This document shows positions 51,368-61,038 of a DNA stretch of 64,000 nucleotides, one piece after another. The stretch lies in the NCBI RefSeq assembly GCF_000454725.1, contig NZ_APJW01000002.1, positions 248,001 to 312,000 of the forward strand, in the 5' to 3' direction. Below the pieces are notes generated by a model, which made no database searches, had not been told where the DNA came from, and was given only the letters and a program-made list of their open reading frames with translations. The stretch is from Chlamydia ibidis 10-1398/6 (GTDB lineage: Bacteria; Chlamydiota; Chlamydiia; Chlamydiales; Chlamydiaceae). How positions within the stretch are numbered: the first letter of the stretch is position 1; the number at the start of each line of letters is the position of its first letter. A program made the translations under genes and the position numbers.

Positions 51368-52162
51368 ATGCCCGTAGACATCACCTTTTATACAACCCCT
51401 ATATTAGAAATTATGCTCATTTGGGTGGTGTTGAACTATCTTCTTAAGTTTTTCTGGGGAACGCGAGCCATGGACGTCGTTTTTGGTTTGCTGGCTTTCC
51501 TTTTTCTATTTGTTCTAGCAGACAAGTTGCATTTTCCTATTATCCGTCGTTTAATGCTTCATGTTGTTAATGTTGCGGCGATTGTGGTTTTTATTATTTT
51601 TCAGCCCGAAATACGCTTAGCATTATCTCGCATCAGATTTCATGGAAAAAAATTCGTGATAGATCTGCAAGATCAATTCGTAGATCATCTGTCCTCCTGT
51701 ATTTATCAAATGTCTGAAAGGCAAGTAGGAGCATTAGTGGTGATTGAAAATAAAGACCCTTTTGAAGAGTTTCTAAGTTTTTCTTCCGTCAAAATTAATG
51801 CTAATTTTTCTGAAGAGCTTCTTGAAACTATATTTGAACCAACCTCTCCTTTACATGATGGTGCTGTTATTCTTAGAGGAGAAACTATTGCTTATGCACG
51901 TGTTGTCTTGCCTCTTGCTCATGATACGACACAGTTGTCGCGTTCTATGGGAACTCGCCATCGTGCAGCATTGGGAGCGAGTCAAAGAACAGATGCTTTG
52001 ATTATCATTGTGTCTGAAGAAAATGGACAAGTTTCGTTATCTCGGGATGGGATATTAACTCGAGGAGTGAAGATAGACAGGTTCAAAGCTGTCCTTAGAA
52101 GTATTCTTTTATCAAAAGAGCAGAAACGCAAACCCTTTACGTCTTGGATTTGGAAGAAATGA
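51368..52162 (+). CDS. cdaA: Diadenylate cyclase CdaA (DacA, YbbP)
   Basis: Makes cyclic di-AMP from two ATP. 264 residues. Three N-terminal membrane helices (about 12-85) are followed by the DAC domain, with the active-site motifs DGA (SPLHDGAVILRG) and RHR (GTRHRAALGASQ) intact. Inner membrane, catalytic part in the cytosol. ATG at 51368. Its stop overlaps the cdaR start (ATGA). C-di-AMP from chlamydiae is a known trigger of host STING signalling (established for C. trachomatis). Confidence 0.96.
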   Translation: MPVDITFYTTPILEIMLIWVVLNYLLKFFWGTRAMDVVFGLLAFLFLFVLADKLHFPIIRRLMLHVVNVAAIVVFIIFQPEIRLALSRIRFHGKKFVIDLQDQFVDHLSSCIYQMSERQVGALVVIENKDPFEEFLSFSSVKINANFSEELLETIFEPTSPLHDGAVILRGETIAYARVVLPLAHDTTQLSRSMGTRHRAALGASQRTDALIIIVSEENGQVSLSRDGILTRGVKIDRFKAVLRSILLSKEQKRKPFTSWIWKK

Positions 52163-53424
52163 TGAATTTTTTTTCTCGATTTATCATGAGAAACTGGCTA
52201 AGAAAAGTCGTATCTCTAGGATTTGCGATTATCATTTGGCTTCTTGTTGGCCAAAGTGTGACGATTACAAGAACTTTAAACAACATACCCGTACGTATTG
52301 TTGATCTGGACCCCGAGCAAACGGTATTAGGCTTGCAAAGTAATGGTCTACTAGACAAAAAGGCAACTATCACTATTACTGGCAACAAAAATACTGTGGA
52401 AAACCTACGGCCGACCAATCTAGAAATCGTCATTAGTGCTGAAGGACATACGGAAAGTTGGATCGCCACCATTGATAAGTATGATTTGGTAAGTCTCGAC
52501 GAAGATATCAACTTGCGTAGAGATATACAAACAGTATCTGCTGACAATATCTTTATACGTCTCACCCAGTATGTTACAGAGGACGTGATCATAACTATTA
52601 CTTCTCCAGTAGGCAGTCCGCCTAAGGGATATGAATACTTAGATGTCTGGCCTAAATATCTCATACAAAAAGTAAGCGGTCCAAAAGAATATATTAATGC
52701 CTTGAAAGAACAGGGTTTGGAATTAACTTTTAATCTTAATAAGGTTTCTTTTGAAGAATTAGAAAGAAACCGTATTGCTCAGGGGAACCATGATGAGATC
52801 ATCTTCCCCGTACCTCAAGATTGGAAAAAAGTTTTAATTCCATTTGGTGATACTAATACCTATGTAAACTTGAACGACCCTCAAGCTGATTTTCTACGTC
52901 TCTTGTTCTTAAAAAGAGAATTCATTCCTTTGAATCTTAATCTCCCTGTTTTACTATTTTTCCCTATTAAAAATAGCAAAACTATCAACCCACAATTATA
53001 TACTCTAGAGCCATCCCCACCTCTCATTCTTAATCGTGGAATTTATCAAATAGATGTTCCGTTATATGCTAAGGACGTTAGCAAATTGTTTCTTGATGTT
53101 GTAAAAAACAATATCGCTCTAACAATAGTTATGTCTCCACCTCATAAAAATAACACTATCAATTGGGCGATAGAGTTCATTGATGAAAAAACATTAGAGA
53201 ATAGATTCGTAGAAGCCATTATGGCTCAAGAACATGGTATACTTCATGATTTTGCTTTAATTGATGAGACAAGCATTCGACATCGCTTCAGAGAATACTT
53301 AAGAAAACTCTCTCTATTTTTAAAAGACGGATCTCCTTTAGATCTATCTGCTGAAATTTCCGGGAACAAGGTATTTATTATTTTTGAAGACAAAAAAGAA
53401 AAAGTGGCATCTAAACCCAACTAG
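52159..53424 (+). CDS. cdaR: CdaR (YbbR-domain) regulator of diadenylate cyclase
   Basis: Membrane-anchored partner of CdaA. 421 residues from the ATG at 52159, which overlaps the cdaA stop as ATGA. An in-frame TTG further upstream is rejected. One membrane helix (about 16-35, VVSLGFAIIIWLLVGQSV) is followed by extracytoplasmic YbbR repeats: RTLNNIPVRIVDL, then VTEDVIITITSPVGSPPKGYEYLDVWP and a KYLIQKVSGPKEYI segment. The C-terminal half is more divergent. The cdaA-cdaR pairing is widely conserved in bacteria. Confidence 0.9.
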   Translation: MMNFFSRFIMRNWLRKVVSLGFAIIIWLLVGQSVTITRTLNNIPVRIVDLDPEQTVLGLQSNGLLDKKATITITGNKNTVENLRPTNLEIVISAEGHTESWIATIDKYDLVSLDEDINLRRDIQTVSADNIFIRLTQYVTEDVIITITSPVGSPPKGYEYLDVWPKYLIQKVSGPKEYINALKEQGLELTFNLNKVSFEELERNRIAQGNHDEIIFPVPQDWKKVLIPFGDTNTYVNLNDPQADFLRLLFLKREFIPLNLNLPVLLFFPIKNSKTINPQLYTLEPSPPLILNRGIYQIDVPLYAKDVSKLFLDVVKNNIALTIVMSPPHKNNTINWAIEFIDEKTLENRFVEAIMAQEHGILHDFALIDETSIRHRFREYLRKLSLFLKDGSPLDLSAEISGNKVFIIFEDKKEKVASKPN

Positions 53425-53524
53425 CCTCCTATCCTTGTGATCTCTGTCATAAAACAAGCATTTTTTTTGATTTTTTTGTCTTTTTTATAGACAATTCTCT
53501 TTTTGTGGTTTTGCTTAGTTATTT

Positions 53525-53824
53525 ATGTGTTTGGTTGATTGCCTGAGTACGTCTTTTGAGTTTATTTTGGATACCACGTGTCCTTGTGCTAGCATGTCCC
53601 CTAAAAAGCACATGCTAACGCTAGTTTCCGCTTTGGCCTTATCCATTCTTGCAATAGTAGGGATGGTCACACTTGCTTTCATTTGTTCGGGACATTTGGT
53701 CCTTTCTGGCTATGTACTCGGTATACACAAATATGTTTTTACCCCATTACTTTTGGGAGCAGCTTTAATAGCCCTGTCTTTATCAGTAAGTTGTTTTAGA
53801 ACAAGCAGTCGTTTTTCTATGTAG
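53525..53824 (+). CDS. Small Inc-type membrane protein
   Basis: Hypothetical 99-residue protein. A 30-residue Cys- and Ser-containing N-terminus is followed by two adjacent hydrophobic segments (about 31-56 and 68-90) and a very short basic tail. The layout fits a small inclusion membrane protein with most of its exposed part at the N-terminus. The ATG at 53525 has no good Shine-Dalgarno site. It lies between cdaR (100 bases before) and the acyltransferase gene (about 100 bases after), on the same strand. Confidence 0.65.
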   Translation: MCLVDCLSTSFEFILDTTCPCASMSPKKHMLTLVSALALSILAIVGMVTLAFICSGHLVLSGYVLGIHKYVFTPLLLGAALIALSLSVSCFRTSSRFSM

Positions 53825-53925
53825 TCTTTGCGTAGTTTGAGTTGCCAACATTGTTCTCCAATTAGTAAGGGTGGTATACACGGTCTCCGGTTTTTCCCGA
53901 TTATTATAAAAGTGACGTTAGTGTG

Positions 53926-55266
53926 ATGTTTCTAGATGGCGTAACCTATGTTCTAAGCTCTTTATTCATAAGCATATGTAAAAGAGTTCCTTATTCTTTT
54001 CTAAAATTCCTAGGCCATTTCTTTGGTTTATGTATTTTTTATCTTGTTCCGAAATACCGAAAAACTGCTCTTACCAATTTAGCACTAGCTTTCCCTAATA
54101 AATCCTACAAGGAGCGGTATAGCATTGCAAGACAGTCCGTTCAACATACCGTAATTACGATACTAGAACTATTAGCAGTCGAGTCATTAACACCTCATCT
54201 TGATGATCTAATTACTATTGATACTGCTGAAAAATCACCACAAGGTTTTTCACAAGATGAATTAATGACTCAGGAAGAATTACTTACTACCTTTACACAA
54301 TTAGATAATAAAGAGGGACTAATTCTATTTTGTGGACATCAAGCAAATTGGGAACTTCCCTTCCTCTTTATTACAAGAAATTATCCTGGTTTAGCTTTTG
54401 CAAAACCTATAAACAACATCAAGCTTAATAGGAAAATTATTAAGCTGAGAGAAAGTTTTAAAGGAAGGATTGTGTCTCCTAAAGGAGGCGTTCGTCATGC
54501 TCTCCGAGCATTAAACGAGGGTTGGATAATTGGAATCGTTGGAGATCAATCTTTATTAACTTCGTCTTATACCTATCCTTTATTCGGCTCTGATGCATTT
54601 ACCACAACTTCTCCTGGTCTATTGGCATACAAAACCGGGAAACCAGTGGTATCTGTTTCAATATCCCGCCATAACAAGGGCTATAAAATTGCTCTTAGCA
54701 ACAAATTTTATGCAGACCGTTCATTACCAATTAAAGAGGCGTCCTCTAAATTGATGGATAACGTAATGCATTTCTTAGAAAAAGGCATTGCTGCACAGCC
54801 CGAACAATGGATGTGGATGCACAAACGTTGGAAACGGAAGTTGGTAAATAAATTCAAAAAACGTTACGCGTACAGTCATATACTTGTACTAGTGAAGGAG
54901 ACAAACTTGTCTTCCCTAGAAACTTTCTTACAAGATCTTTCTGTATTTTACTCCGGAGCAACTCTCGATCTTGCGGTACAAACCTTACAAACTAGCTATA
55001 GTCTACCTGAAGCTTATTCTAATTATAATCTTAAAGTGTTCTCTAATCTGAACGAGCTCTACGACATGCCAAATAGTTATCCAGCTGTTTTTGATCTCAT
55101 AAATCTTCCAAGGTCACTAAGAAAACACTATAAAAAAACAGGTTCTGTCGCTCTGTTTACTCAAAAAACACTAGAAAAAAAGTGTTTGACTGACAAACCC
55201 CTTATTTCCTCTCTTAAAAGTTTTTCTAGGCAACACACTAAAATAAATACAGAGAATTGTAATTGA
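53926..55266 (+). CDS. htrB: Lipid A late acyltransferase (HtrB/LpxL family) with C-terminal extension
   Basis: Transfers an acyl chain to lipid A at the inner membrane. 446 residues from the ATG at 53926; the in-frame GTG one codon earlier is not preferred. The catalytic H(x4)E is seen as GHQANWELP, with GGVRHALRALNEGWIIGIVGDQSL and PEQWMWMHKRWK, all typical of LpxL/LpxM. The family core ends near residue 310. The last 130 residues are an extension that resembles no part of LpxL. Counterpart of CT010 (recalled). Confidence 0.93.
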   Translation: MFLDGVTYVLSSLFISICKRVPYSFLKFLGHFFGLCIFYLVPKYRKTALTNLALAFPNKSYKERYSIARQSVQHTVITILELLAVESLTPHLDDLITIDTAEKSPQGFSQDELMTQEELLTTFTQLDNKEGLILFCGHQANWELPFLFITRNYPGLAFAKPINNIKLNRKIIKLRESFKGRIVSPKGGVRHALRALNEGWIIGIVGDQSLLTSSYTYPLFGSDAFTTTSPGLLAYKTGKPVVSVSISRHNKGYKIALSNKFYADRSLPIKEASSKLMDNVMHFLEKGIAAQPEQWMWMHKRWKRKLVNKFKKRYAYSHILVLVKETNLSSLETFLQDLSVFYSGATLDLAVQTLQTSYSLPEAYSNYNLKVFSNLNELYDMPNSYPAVFDLINLPRSLRKHYKKTGSVALFTQKTLEKKCLTDKPLISSLKSFSRQHTKINTENCN

Positions 55267-55278
55267 AGAACATATAGC

Positions 55279-55338
55279 AATCAGCAAAACCACTACAGTA
55301 ATAAGTTTTCTTATCCTAAACCTCAAAACTTGCTGATT
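55279..55338. terminator. Inverted repeat between htrB and the CteG-like gene
   Basis: AATCAGCAA (55279-55287) and TTGCTGATT (55330-55338) are perfect 9-base complements, 42 bases apart, enclosing a small ATAAG/CTTAT hairpin. It sits between two convergent genes. No U-tract; terminator role uncertain. Confidence 0.35.
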
Positions 55339-55405
55339 ACCATATGCTTTTAAAAAGAATTAACCTTCGAATTATTAGAAAGTTAAATGCCTTTAGTTGT
55401 TAATT

Positions 55406-57568
55406 TTATATAAGCCTTTCATTTTCTGTAGGCGTACAAGAAGTCGCAGTATTCTCAATAACCATAGAAATGTTGTCTAGGGTAAGTCCCGAAGCTTTTA
55501 ACCAAGGCATACTCATGTTTGCAACTAACTGATTCCTTAAGCTTCGTTTTGCTATATCTTTCATCTCACGATATCTATTTATAGCTTTCCTCCCTTCCGT
55601 TTGAGCAAGTCTAGCAAAAAGAGCTGTTGAAGTTACAGCCGTTACAGGAGTCATATTATTTCTATCTACTTTTCTCTCTAGAGACACTCTATTCTCATCC
55701 ACTTTTTTAATTACCTCTTTGATTTCAGGCAATTTATAAATTTCCGCACCCTTATCACAAACAATAGACATACCCCTATAAGCTAATATAATAGAAATCA
55801 AAGACATTAAATCATCAGAAGTTAACCATATACTATCTTCAGAACGAACAGCTATGGACAAAACTCTAGCTAATTCTACCATAATCTCTCCTGCTAATAC
55901 GGAGCCCAATTGACGGTGCACCGTATCAATAGTATTTGTCACATAAAGAGTGGATAATGACTGTGATAATCTTCCAGAATCAAAAGAATTGGAGGACGAA
56001 AGAAAACCTAGAGAATCCCAGGAACAAACTACACTGATTTTCGATGCAAGTTCCTCGTCATTAATCGTAATATAACGATTACCTATTCCTTCAATCACAC
56101 CCTCTTTCAGGATAGGTTTAGAAAGAACTAGAGCATAGTTATTTGCAGCCTGCCCCCACATATCTTGAGTTTCTTTTTTCATAATTCTATTGAATTTACT
56201 TGAAGATAACTTACACTCTGATCTAAGATCCTCGAAACTAGGAAGATCGACACGTTTTCCTGCTAACAATGCAATGGTATCCACTCCTAGATTTTTCAGA
56301 GCTACCATTACTACTGCAGCGCTATACTTTTCTTCGAGTTTTCTAATTTCCTCTTCTCGAATTCCGGAGCTATTAGTATTCAATCTAAATAAAGCAGAAA
56401 ATAGCCCACAGAGTAAGGATCCAAATCCTCCACAACCACCTTCCCCTTCAGCACAACCACATCCCGTACATCCACAATTTCCTGAGCAAGACGCTTCGGC
56501 ATTATCATAACAGAACTGTGCTGCTCTTCTTGTAGTTTCACTCGTCAATACACTAGTAACTAAGGAAACTATAGATGATGCTGCCATAAGATTAGCCTCT
56601 CCATCATGATGAGTAGTTTGATATAGATTGCTAAGTGCATCTAAAAATAGAGTCAGGTTCTCAGGAATAGGTAAACCAAAACATCCGCTTAGAATTCCAG
56701 TAAATTCACGAAGCATTACTGTAGTTAAAGCGCCACCCTCTTTTTCGAAAAAATTAAATAATGTTTGTAACTCATGTGATTGTGCGTATGTAGAACTAGA
56801 CTTTACGAGTTGACAAAATTCGACAATATTATTCATAGAAGTAAAATCGCCTTCCTTAACTAGATCAAGCAAGCGACTATAATCAGCCCGTGACATACCT
56901 CCAGAGATACTATCCAAGCATTCTTTGACTTTGCCTCCTGTTAAACTACCATCTTCAATGTCTTTCTTCAAAAGATCTATAAAAAATCTAAATACTTGTG
57001 TACGTATGTTATGTGATTTGACTTCTAATTCATGAGGAGTAGAAGTTTCTAAATCTTCTTCTTGCACAGAAAGAGAAATATCATCTAAACATTCCATACT
57101 TGCTCTAGGCCGTATAGTAATTAGAGATGATCTTGCTAGTAAAACGGACTCACTAGAAACACTATTTTTAAGATACGCTCCGGTGTTATTCCTCATAACA
57201 ACTGGAGGTTCATTTAGCGCATCTAAGGTTCCTTCTTCGTCTTCGTCAATATAAGGAAAATCTGATAAATCCGAAATGCACATAGATAGATTGTCCAGAA
57301 CGGAATCCAATGCAAATAGTGCTGCTGAAGTTGTATCTGATGCTACGCTACTCACTTCTGTACAATCAGAATTTTCAGAAATAGCAAGACTAGCTTGTCT
57401 AGCATGCGTAGACCTGTTTTCTAAGTTTTTAGATAAATCGTCTTCTCTTAGCCAAACTCTAGAAGTAAGATTAGAAGAACTAAACCCTTGTGTGTTCCCT
57501 AATTCTCTAGATCTTAAAATTTCGCGTGCACTACAGAATGCACTACTATTATTGATAGAAGATGTCAT
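55406..57568 (-). CDS. Large effector candidate at the CteG/CT105 position
   Basis: 720-residue protein without signal peptide. The N-terminus is Ser/Asn-rich and polar (MTSSINNSSAFCSAREIL), as in many type III secreted chlamydial proteins. The middle is helical and acidic. At about 350-390 lies a Cys/Gly-rich stretch (NCGCTGCGCAEGEGGCGG), followed by a hydrophobic patch (LLCGLFSALF). It lies next to fabI, exactly where CT105, the Golgi-associated effector CteG of C. trachomatis, lies (established for that species). Orthology is inferred from position; I did not align them. The ATG at 57566-57568 follows AGGAGA. Confidence 0.75.
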   Translation of the reverse strand: MTSSINNSSAFCSAREILRSRELGNTQGFSSSNLTSRVWLREDDLSKNLENRSTHARQASLAISENSDCTEVSSVASDTTSAALFALDSVLDNLSMCISDLSDFPYIDEDEEGTLDALNEPPVVMRNNTGAYLKNSVSSESVLLARSSLITIRPRASMECLDDISLSVQEEDLETSTPHELEVKSHNIRTQVFRFFIDLLKKDIEDGSLTGGKVKECLDSISGGMSRADYSRLLDLVKEGDFTSMNNIVEFCQLVKSSSTYAQSHELQTLFNFFEKEGGALTTVMLREFTGILSGCFGLPIPENLTLFLDALSNLYQTTHHDGEANLMAASSIVSLVTSVLTSETTRRAAQFCYDNAEASCSGNCGCTGCGCAEGEGGCGGFGSLLCGLFSALFRLNTNSSGIREEEIRKLEEKYSAAVVMVALKNLGVDTIALLAGKRVDLPSFEDLRSECKLSSSKFNRIMKKETQDMWGQAANNYALVLSKPILKEGVIEGIGNRYITINDEELASKISVVCSWDSLGFLSSSNSFDSGRLSQSLSTLYVTNTIDTVHRQLGSVLAGEIMVELARVLSIAVRSEDSIWLTSDDLMSLISIILAYRGMSIVCDKGAEIYKLPEIKEVIKKVDENRVSLERKVDRNNMTPVTAVTSTALFARLAQTEGRKAINRYREMKDIAKRSLRNQLVANMSMPWLKASGLTLDNISMVIENTATSCTPTENERLI

Positions 57569-57860
57569 AATCTTCTCCTAATTTTATTATTATACTGTTA
57601 ATTCACGGATCACATTGAAGGGAATTGTTGCCGAAGGTGTTCTAGCCTTAGCGGCGGACATGTTAGGCTGCTTATTTTAAAATGTAAAGTAAAAATTTTA
57701 TTTTGCATGAGATATAAATCATGCAATGATGCTCATATATATGCCTCAAGAACTCTCATATATTCTTTAGAGGAGTTCTCACGAAATTTGTGAATAATAT
57801 CAAAAATCTGATAACCTCCTTTTTTATCAAGTGTCCAGAAAAAGAAGGAAAGGTTCGCAA

Positions 57861-58760
57861 ATGCTAAAAATCGATCTAACAGGAAAAATAGCTTTTGTAG
57901 CAGGTATTGGTGATGACCAAGGTTATGGATGGGGCATTGCGAAAATGCTAGCAGAAGCTGGTGCTACCATTATTGTTGGAACTTGGGTACCTATATACAA
58001 GATTTTCTCTCAATCTTGGGGACTAGGAAAATTTGATGAATCTAGAAAACTATCCAACGGCGAGTTATTACAAATCGCTAAAATTTATCCTATGGACGCG
58101 AGTTTCGATAAACCCGAAGATATCCCTCAGGATATTTTAGAAAATAAACGCTATAAAGGGGTCTCTCAATATACCATTTCTGAAGTGGCAAATGCTGTAG
58201 CTAAAGATTTTGGAAAAATAGATATTCTTGTCCACTCATTAGCAAATAGTCCTGAAATTTCTAAACCCCTATTGGATACTTCGCGTAAAGGATATCTATC
58301 TGCTTTAAGTGCATCTAGCTACTCTTTCGTGAGCTTGCTCGCTCATTTCGGCCCCATTATGAATCCAGGCGGCAGCACTATCTCTCTTACTTACTTAGCA
58401 TCGCTACGTGCTGTCCCAGGCTATGGTGGAGGAATGAGTGCAGCGAAAGCTGCTCTAGAAAGTGATACCAAAATGTTATCATGGGAAGCTGGTCGCCGAT
58501 GGGGAATTAGAGTAAATACAATTTCTGCTGGTCCATTAGCTAGCAGAGCTGGGAAAGCCATTGGATTTATCGAAAGAATGGTAGAATACTATCTCGATTG
58601 GTCGCCGATTCAAAAACCTATGAACGCCGAACAAGTAGGAGCAGCAGCAGCATTCTTAGTTTCTCCTTTAGCTGAGGCAATTACAGGAGAAACTCTTTAT
58701 GTAGACCATGGAGCCAACGTTATGGGTGTTGGCCCTGAAGTATTGCCTAAGAATCTGTAA
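57861..58760 (+). CDS. fabI: Enoyl-[acyl-carrier-protein] reductase (NADH), FabI
   Basis: Last step of the fatty acid elongation cycle. 299 residues from the ATG at 57861 ([20 protein letters not shown]), preceded by AAGGAAAGG; the in-frame GTG 30 bases earlier is not needed. SDR fold: the NADH-binding [14 protein letters not shown], the HSLAN segment, and the catalytic Y-x6-K in [13 protein letters not shown] (the FabI form of YxxxK). Length is slightly above the 260 of E. coli FabI, in keeping with chlamydial and plant-type enzymes. Convergent with the HAD gene, overlapping by 14 bases. Confidence 0.97.
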   Translation: MLKIDLTGKIAFVAGIGDDQGYGWGIAKMLAEAGATIIVGTWVPIYKIFSQSWGLGKFDESRKLSNGELLQIAKIYPMDASFDKPEDIPQDILENKRYKGVSQYTISEVANAVAKDFGKIDILVHSLANSPEISKPLLDTSRKGYLSALSASSYSFVSLLAHFGPIMNPGGSTISLTYLASLRAVPGYGGGMSAAKAALESDTKMLSWEAGRRWGIRVNTISAGPLASRAGKAIGFIERMVEYYLDWSPIQKPMNAEQVGAAAAFLVSPLAEAITGETLYVDHGANVMGVGPEVLPKNL

Positions 58761-59634
58761 TCTCAGAGTAACGGGTTAATCCGGCTTCCCAAGCAGAGAT
58801 AATACCTAACTTCTTTGCTGGGGGAGCCAAGAAATCTGCTAAGCCATGCATTGCCTCTGGCGCAGAGTTCATGACAATCTTGAAATCAGCACTTTTTATT
58901 AAATCAATATCGTTAGCATCGTCTCCTGAAGCCATAACAAATGGCCTCTGTCCTTCGTAGACTAAGTCAACGACTCTATCTACGGCACTCCCCTTTGATA
59001 CTGATTTATCAGTCATAAATAAGATTCTATAATCTTCATCAAATGGCCACCGCATTAACGTAGCAGAAACATGCCTCATAATAGCAGCCGAAGACGTGAA
59101 CCGATCAGCAATCTTTTCTACTTCTTCTTTCTTCCCGAAAATTTTAACAGCAGCGAACGTAGCATAAGGATAATCATTAACTAAACTATGCGTTTCCCTA
59201 AGACGTTTTTTTTCCCGAGAATTTGGGAAATACACAGGATCAAGCAGAAAACGTAGTTCATCATCACTACGCCCTAAAAATGCTCGATAATAGTGATCGT
59301 CATATTGTGCTCCAGATTCTATTGCAACAGCAACACGAGCGTCCTCTGTATATTGTGCCAATAAATGCAAAAATTCATGCGGGATGCTTCGTGAATAAAG
59401 AAAAGTTTTTTTCTCAGAAGACCAAACACATGCTCCATTTTGGCAGCCTAATAAATAAGGAATAGCAAACTTTTCGAATAAGCTATGTGCATAAGCAAAA
59501 TATCTTCCAGTTAAGAAAAATAAATTCCATCCTGTATCATGTAAGCGATGCAGGGCATCCACTACCTGAGAGTCCAAATGATGTGGCAGATGAGTAATTG
59601 TCCCGTCAATATCTGTAACTAATAATTTATTCAT
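58747..59634 (-). CDS. HAD-superfamily phosphatase (Cof-type)
   Basis: 295 residues. HAD motif I is [14 protein letters not shown], motif II lies in LFFLTGRYF, Lys is in [12 protein letters not shown], and motif IV is [15 protein letters not shown]. The insertion between motifs places it in the Cof/C2 cap type, which commonly dephosphorylates sugar phosphates or nucleotides. The substrate here is unknown. ATG at 59632-59634. Counterpart of CT103 (recalled), next to fabI as in other Chlamydia. Confidence 0.9.
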   Translation of the reverse strand: MNKLLVTDIDGTITHLPHHLDSQVVDALHRLHDTGWNLFFLTGRYFAYAHSLFEKFAIPYLLGCQNGACVWSSEKKTFLYSRSIPHEFLHLLAQYTEDARVAVAIESGAQYDDHYYRAFLGRSDDELRFLLDPVYFPNSREKKRLRETHSLVNDYPYATFAAVKIFGKKEEVEKIADRFTSSAAIMRHVSATLMRWPFDEDYRILFMTDKSVSKGSAVDRVVDLVYEGQRPFVMASGDDANDIDLIKSADFKIVMNSAPEAMHGLADFLAPPAKKLGIISAWEAGLTRYSEITDS

Positions 59635-60008
59635 TATTCCCTATCTCAAACCATAAAAATCTATGCACGCTTCAATTTCTTGGGAAAGCGGTGCTCTTAC
59701 ATCCCATTCCTTAAAGCACTAATAAAAATTCTTGCGACAAAAGTATGCTGTTCAAAGATACGTTTCTATAAGAAAACGAACACTCACTCAAAGAAATATC
59801 CAAATAGCAAATCATTCAAACAAAATTATAATTCGAAAATCTTATTAACTTACCAAAGCAAAACACAAGAAATGACAATTTGTACTTGGAAATCATAAGA
59901 TATTCCCATATATATCATAGACTAAAAACCATTCCCAAATAAAAGTGTGTGATTATAGTAAGTTAAATTGATCGTACTTAGGGATAGGGATACATAAGGT
60001 TGGTAAAC
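59635..60008. other. 374-base divergent region before the FliO-like gene
   Basis: A 72-codon plus-strand frame (59680-59898) is Lys/Ser/Thr-rich and lacks a Shine-Dalgarno site; it is probably chance. The region is AT-rich and should hold promoters for the HAD gene and the FliO-like gene. Nothing else recognised. Confidence 0.45.
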
Positions 60009-60497
60009 ATGCTGCACTCACTTTTCTTTTATCTAATTTCTTTCTCTGATGAGTTGCCTTTCACTGACACTGTGAATGATTCTCTGAATGTCCCCAGCAT
60101 GTTTCCTGAAAATATGAAGGTAGAAATTATCAAAATGATTTGTTCCCTTGTCTTCCTTTTAGCTTTTTTTGCTTTGGGAGCTTGGGGATTTAGAAAATTT
60201 TTAAAATCTAAAGGACAGACTTTTGGTAATGGATCCACTATTAAAATCCTTGAGAGACGGTCTTTAACCCCTAAAACCACTATTTATTTAATTCGTGTAA
60301 TTAATAAGATCCTTATCATCGCTGAAACAGCCGAACAAGTGACCTTACTGTCCGAGTTCCCGCCGAATACTGATATTAATGAATTACTTCAAAATAACGA
60401 CATAAAATCATCGGCTTCTTCTTCCGATCTTCTTAGCAAGGCAATACAAAAGTTTCACAGAAACAAGGACTTAGTCAATAAATATGCTGAAAGATAA
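60009..60497 (+). CDS. FliO/MopB-like single-pass membrane protein
   Basis: 162 residues from the ATG at 60009, with AAGG nearby; the in-frame TTG at 60000 is rejected. A short, largely hydrophobic N-terminus is followed by one clear membrane segment (about 39-57, MICSLVFLLAFFALGAWGF). Then comes a region very like the FliO core: IKILERRSLTPKTTIYLIRVINKILIIAETAEQVTLLSEFP. In FliO the equivalent piece assists assembly of the flagellar export gate. Chlamydiae have no flagellum but keep some flagellar-type secretion proteins. The next gene, 46 bases on, is a secretion chaperone. Family assignment by eye. Confidence 0.75.
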   Translation: MLHSLFFYLISFSDELPFTDTVNDSLNVPSMFPENMKVEIIKMICSLVFLLAFFALGAWGFRKFLKSKGQTFGNGSTIKILERRSLTPKTTIYLIRVINKILIIAETAEQVTLLSEFPPNTDINELLQNNDIKSSASSSDLLSKAIQKFHRNKDLVNKYAER

Positions 60498-60543
60498 TGT
60501 AGATATACTTTGATCTACTAAGAACATTTTGGAGTAATCATAA

Positions 60544-61020
60544 ATGACAACCTGGAACCTAGACGAAAATAATCTATCTAAATTCCTAAATGAATCGGGT
60601 TTTTCCCCTTCCGTAGAAAGAGAAAGTGGTTTAGCCTATATCAACATTCAAGCAAATGACTGTGATTTACCTTTATTTTTCGTAATACGCAATAAGGGTG
60701 ATGTTTTACAAATGATTTGCTACCTACCCTACCAACTTCAAGATAATCAGAAAGGTTCTACGGCACGTTTACTACATCTACTAAACCGAGATATTGATAT
60801 TCCAGGTTTTGGTATGGACGAGGAACAGGGTTTGATATTTTATAGGTTAGTAATCCCTTGTTTGAATAAGGAAATAAACGGGAATTTGATTCGTGTCTAT
60901 ATTGATACCATTACTCTAGTTTGCGATAGTTTTGCCCATGCTATCGGTTTGATTTCTTCTGGAGCTATGAATTTGGACGAGTTGAAACAACAAGCACAGA
61001 AAGAGCATAAAGATCAGTAG
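60544..61020 (+). CDS. Type III secretion chaperone (Mcsc / CT260-like)
   Basis: 158-residue small acidic protein with the CesT/SycE-like pattern: an N-terminal amphipathic helix (LSKFLNESGFSP), then beta strands (AYINIQANDCDLPLFFVIRNKGDVLQMICYLPYQL), and a C-terminal helix after FAHAIGLISSGAMN. Upstream of dnaQ, mqnD-like, mqnB-like and msbA, the same order as CT260-CT264. CT260 is described as Mcsc, a chaperone that binds several inclusion membrane effectors. The ATG at 60544 follows TTGGAG. Confidence 0.85.
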   Translation: MTTWNLDENNLSKFLNESGFSPSVERESGLAYINIQANDCDLPLFFVIRNKGDVLQMICYLPYQLQDNQKGSTARLLHLLNRDIDIPGFGMDEEQGLIFYRLVIPCLNKEINGNLIRVYIDTITLVCDSFAHAIGLISSGAMNLDELKQQAQKEHKDQ

Positions 61021-61038
61021 GTAATGGAGCCTGTTTGA

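Noticed and set aside
59680-59898. 72-codon plus-strand frame before the FliO-like gene
   Set aside because: Low-complexity Lys/Ser/Thr composition, no Shine-Dalgarno site and no recognisable pattern; most likely chance in AT-rich DNA.
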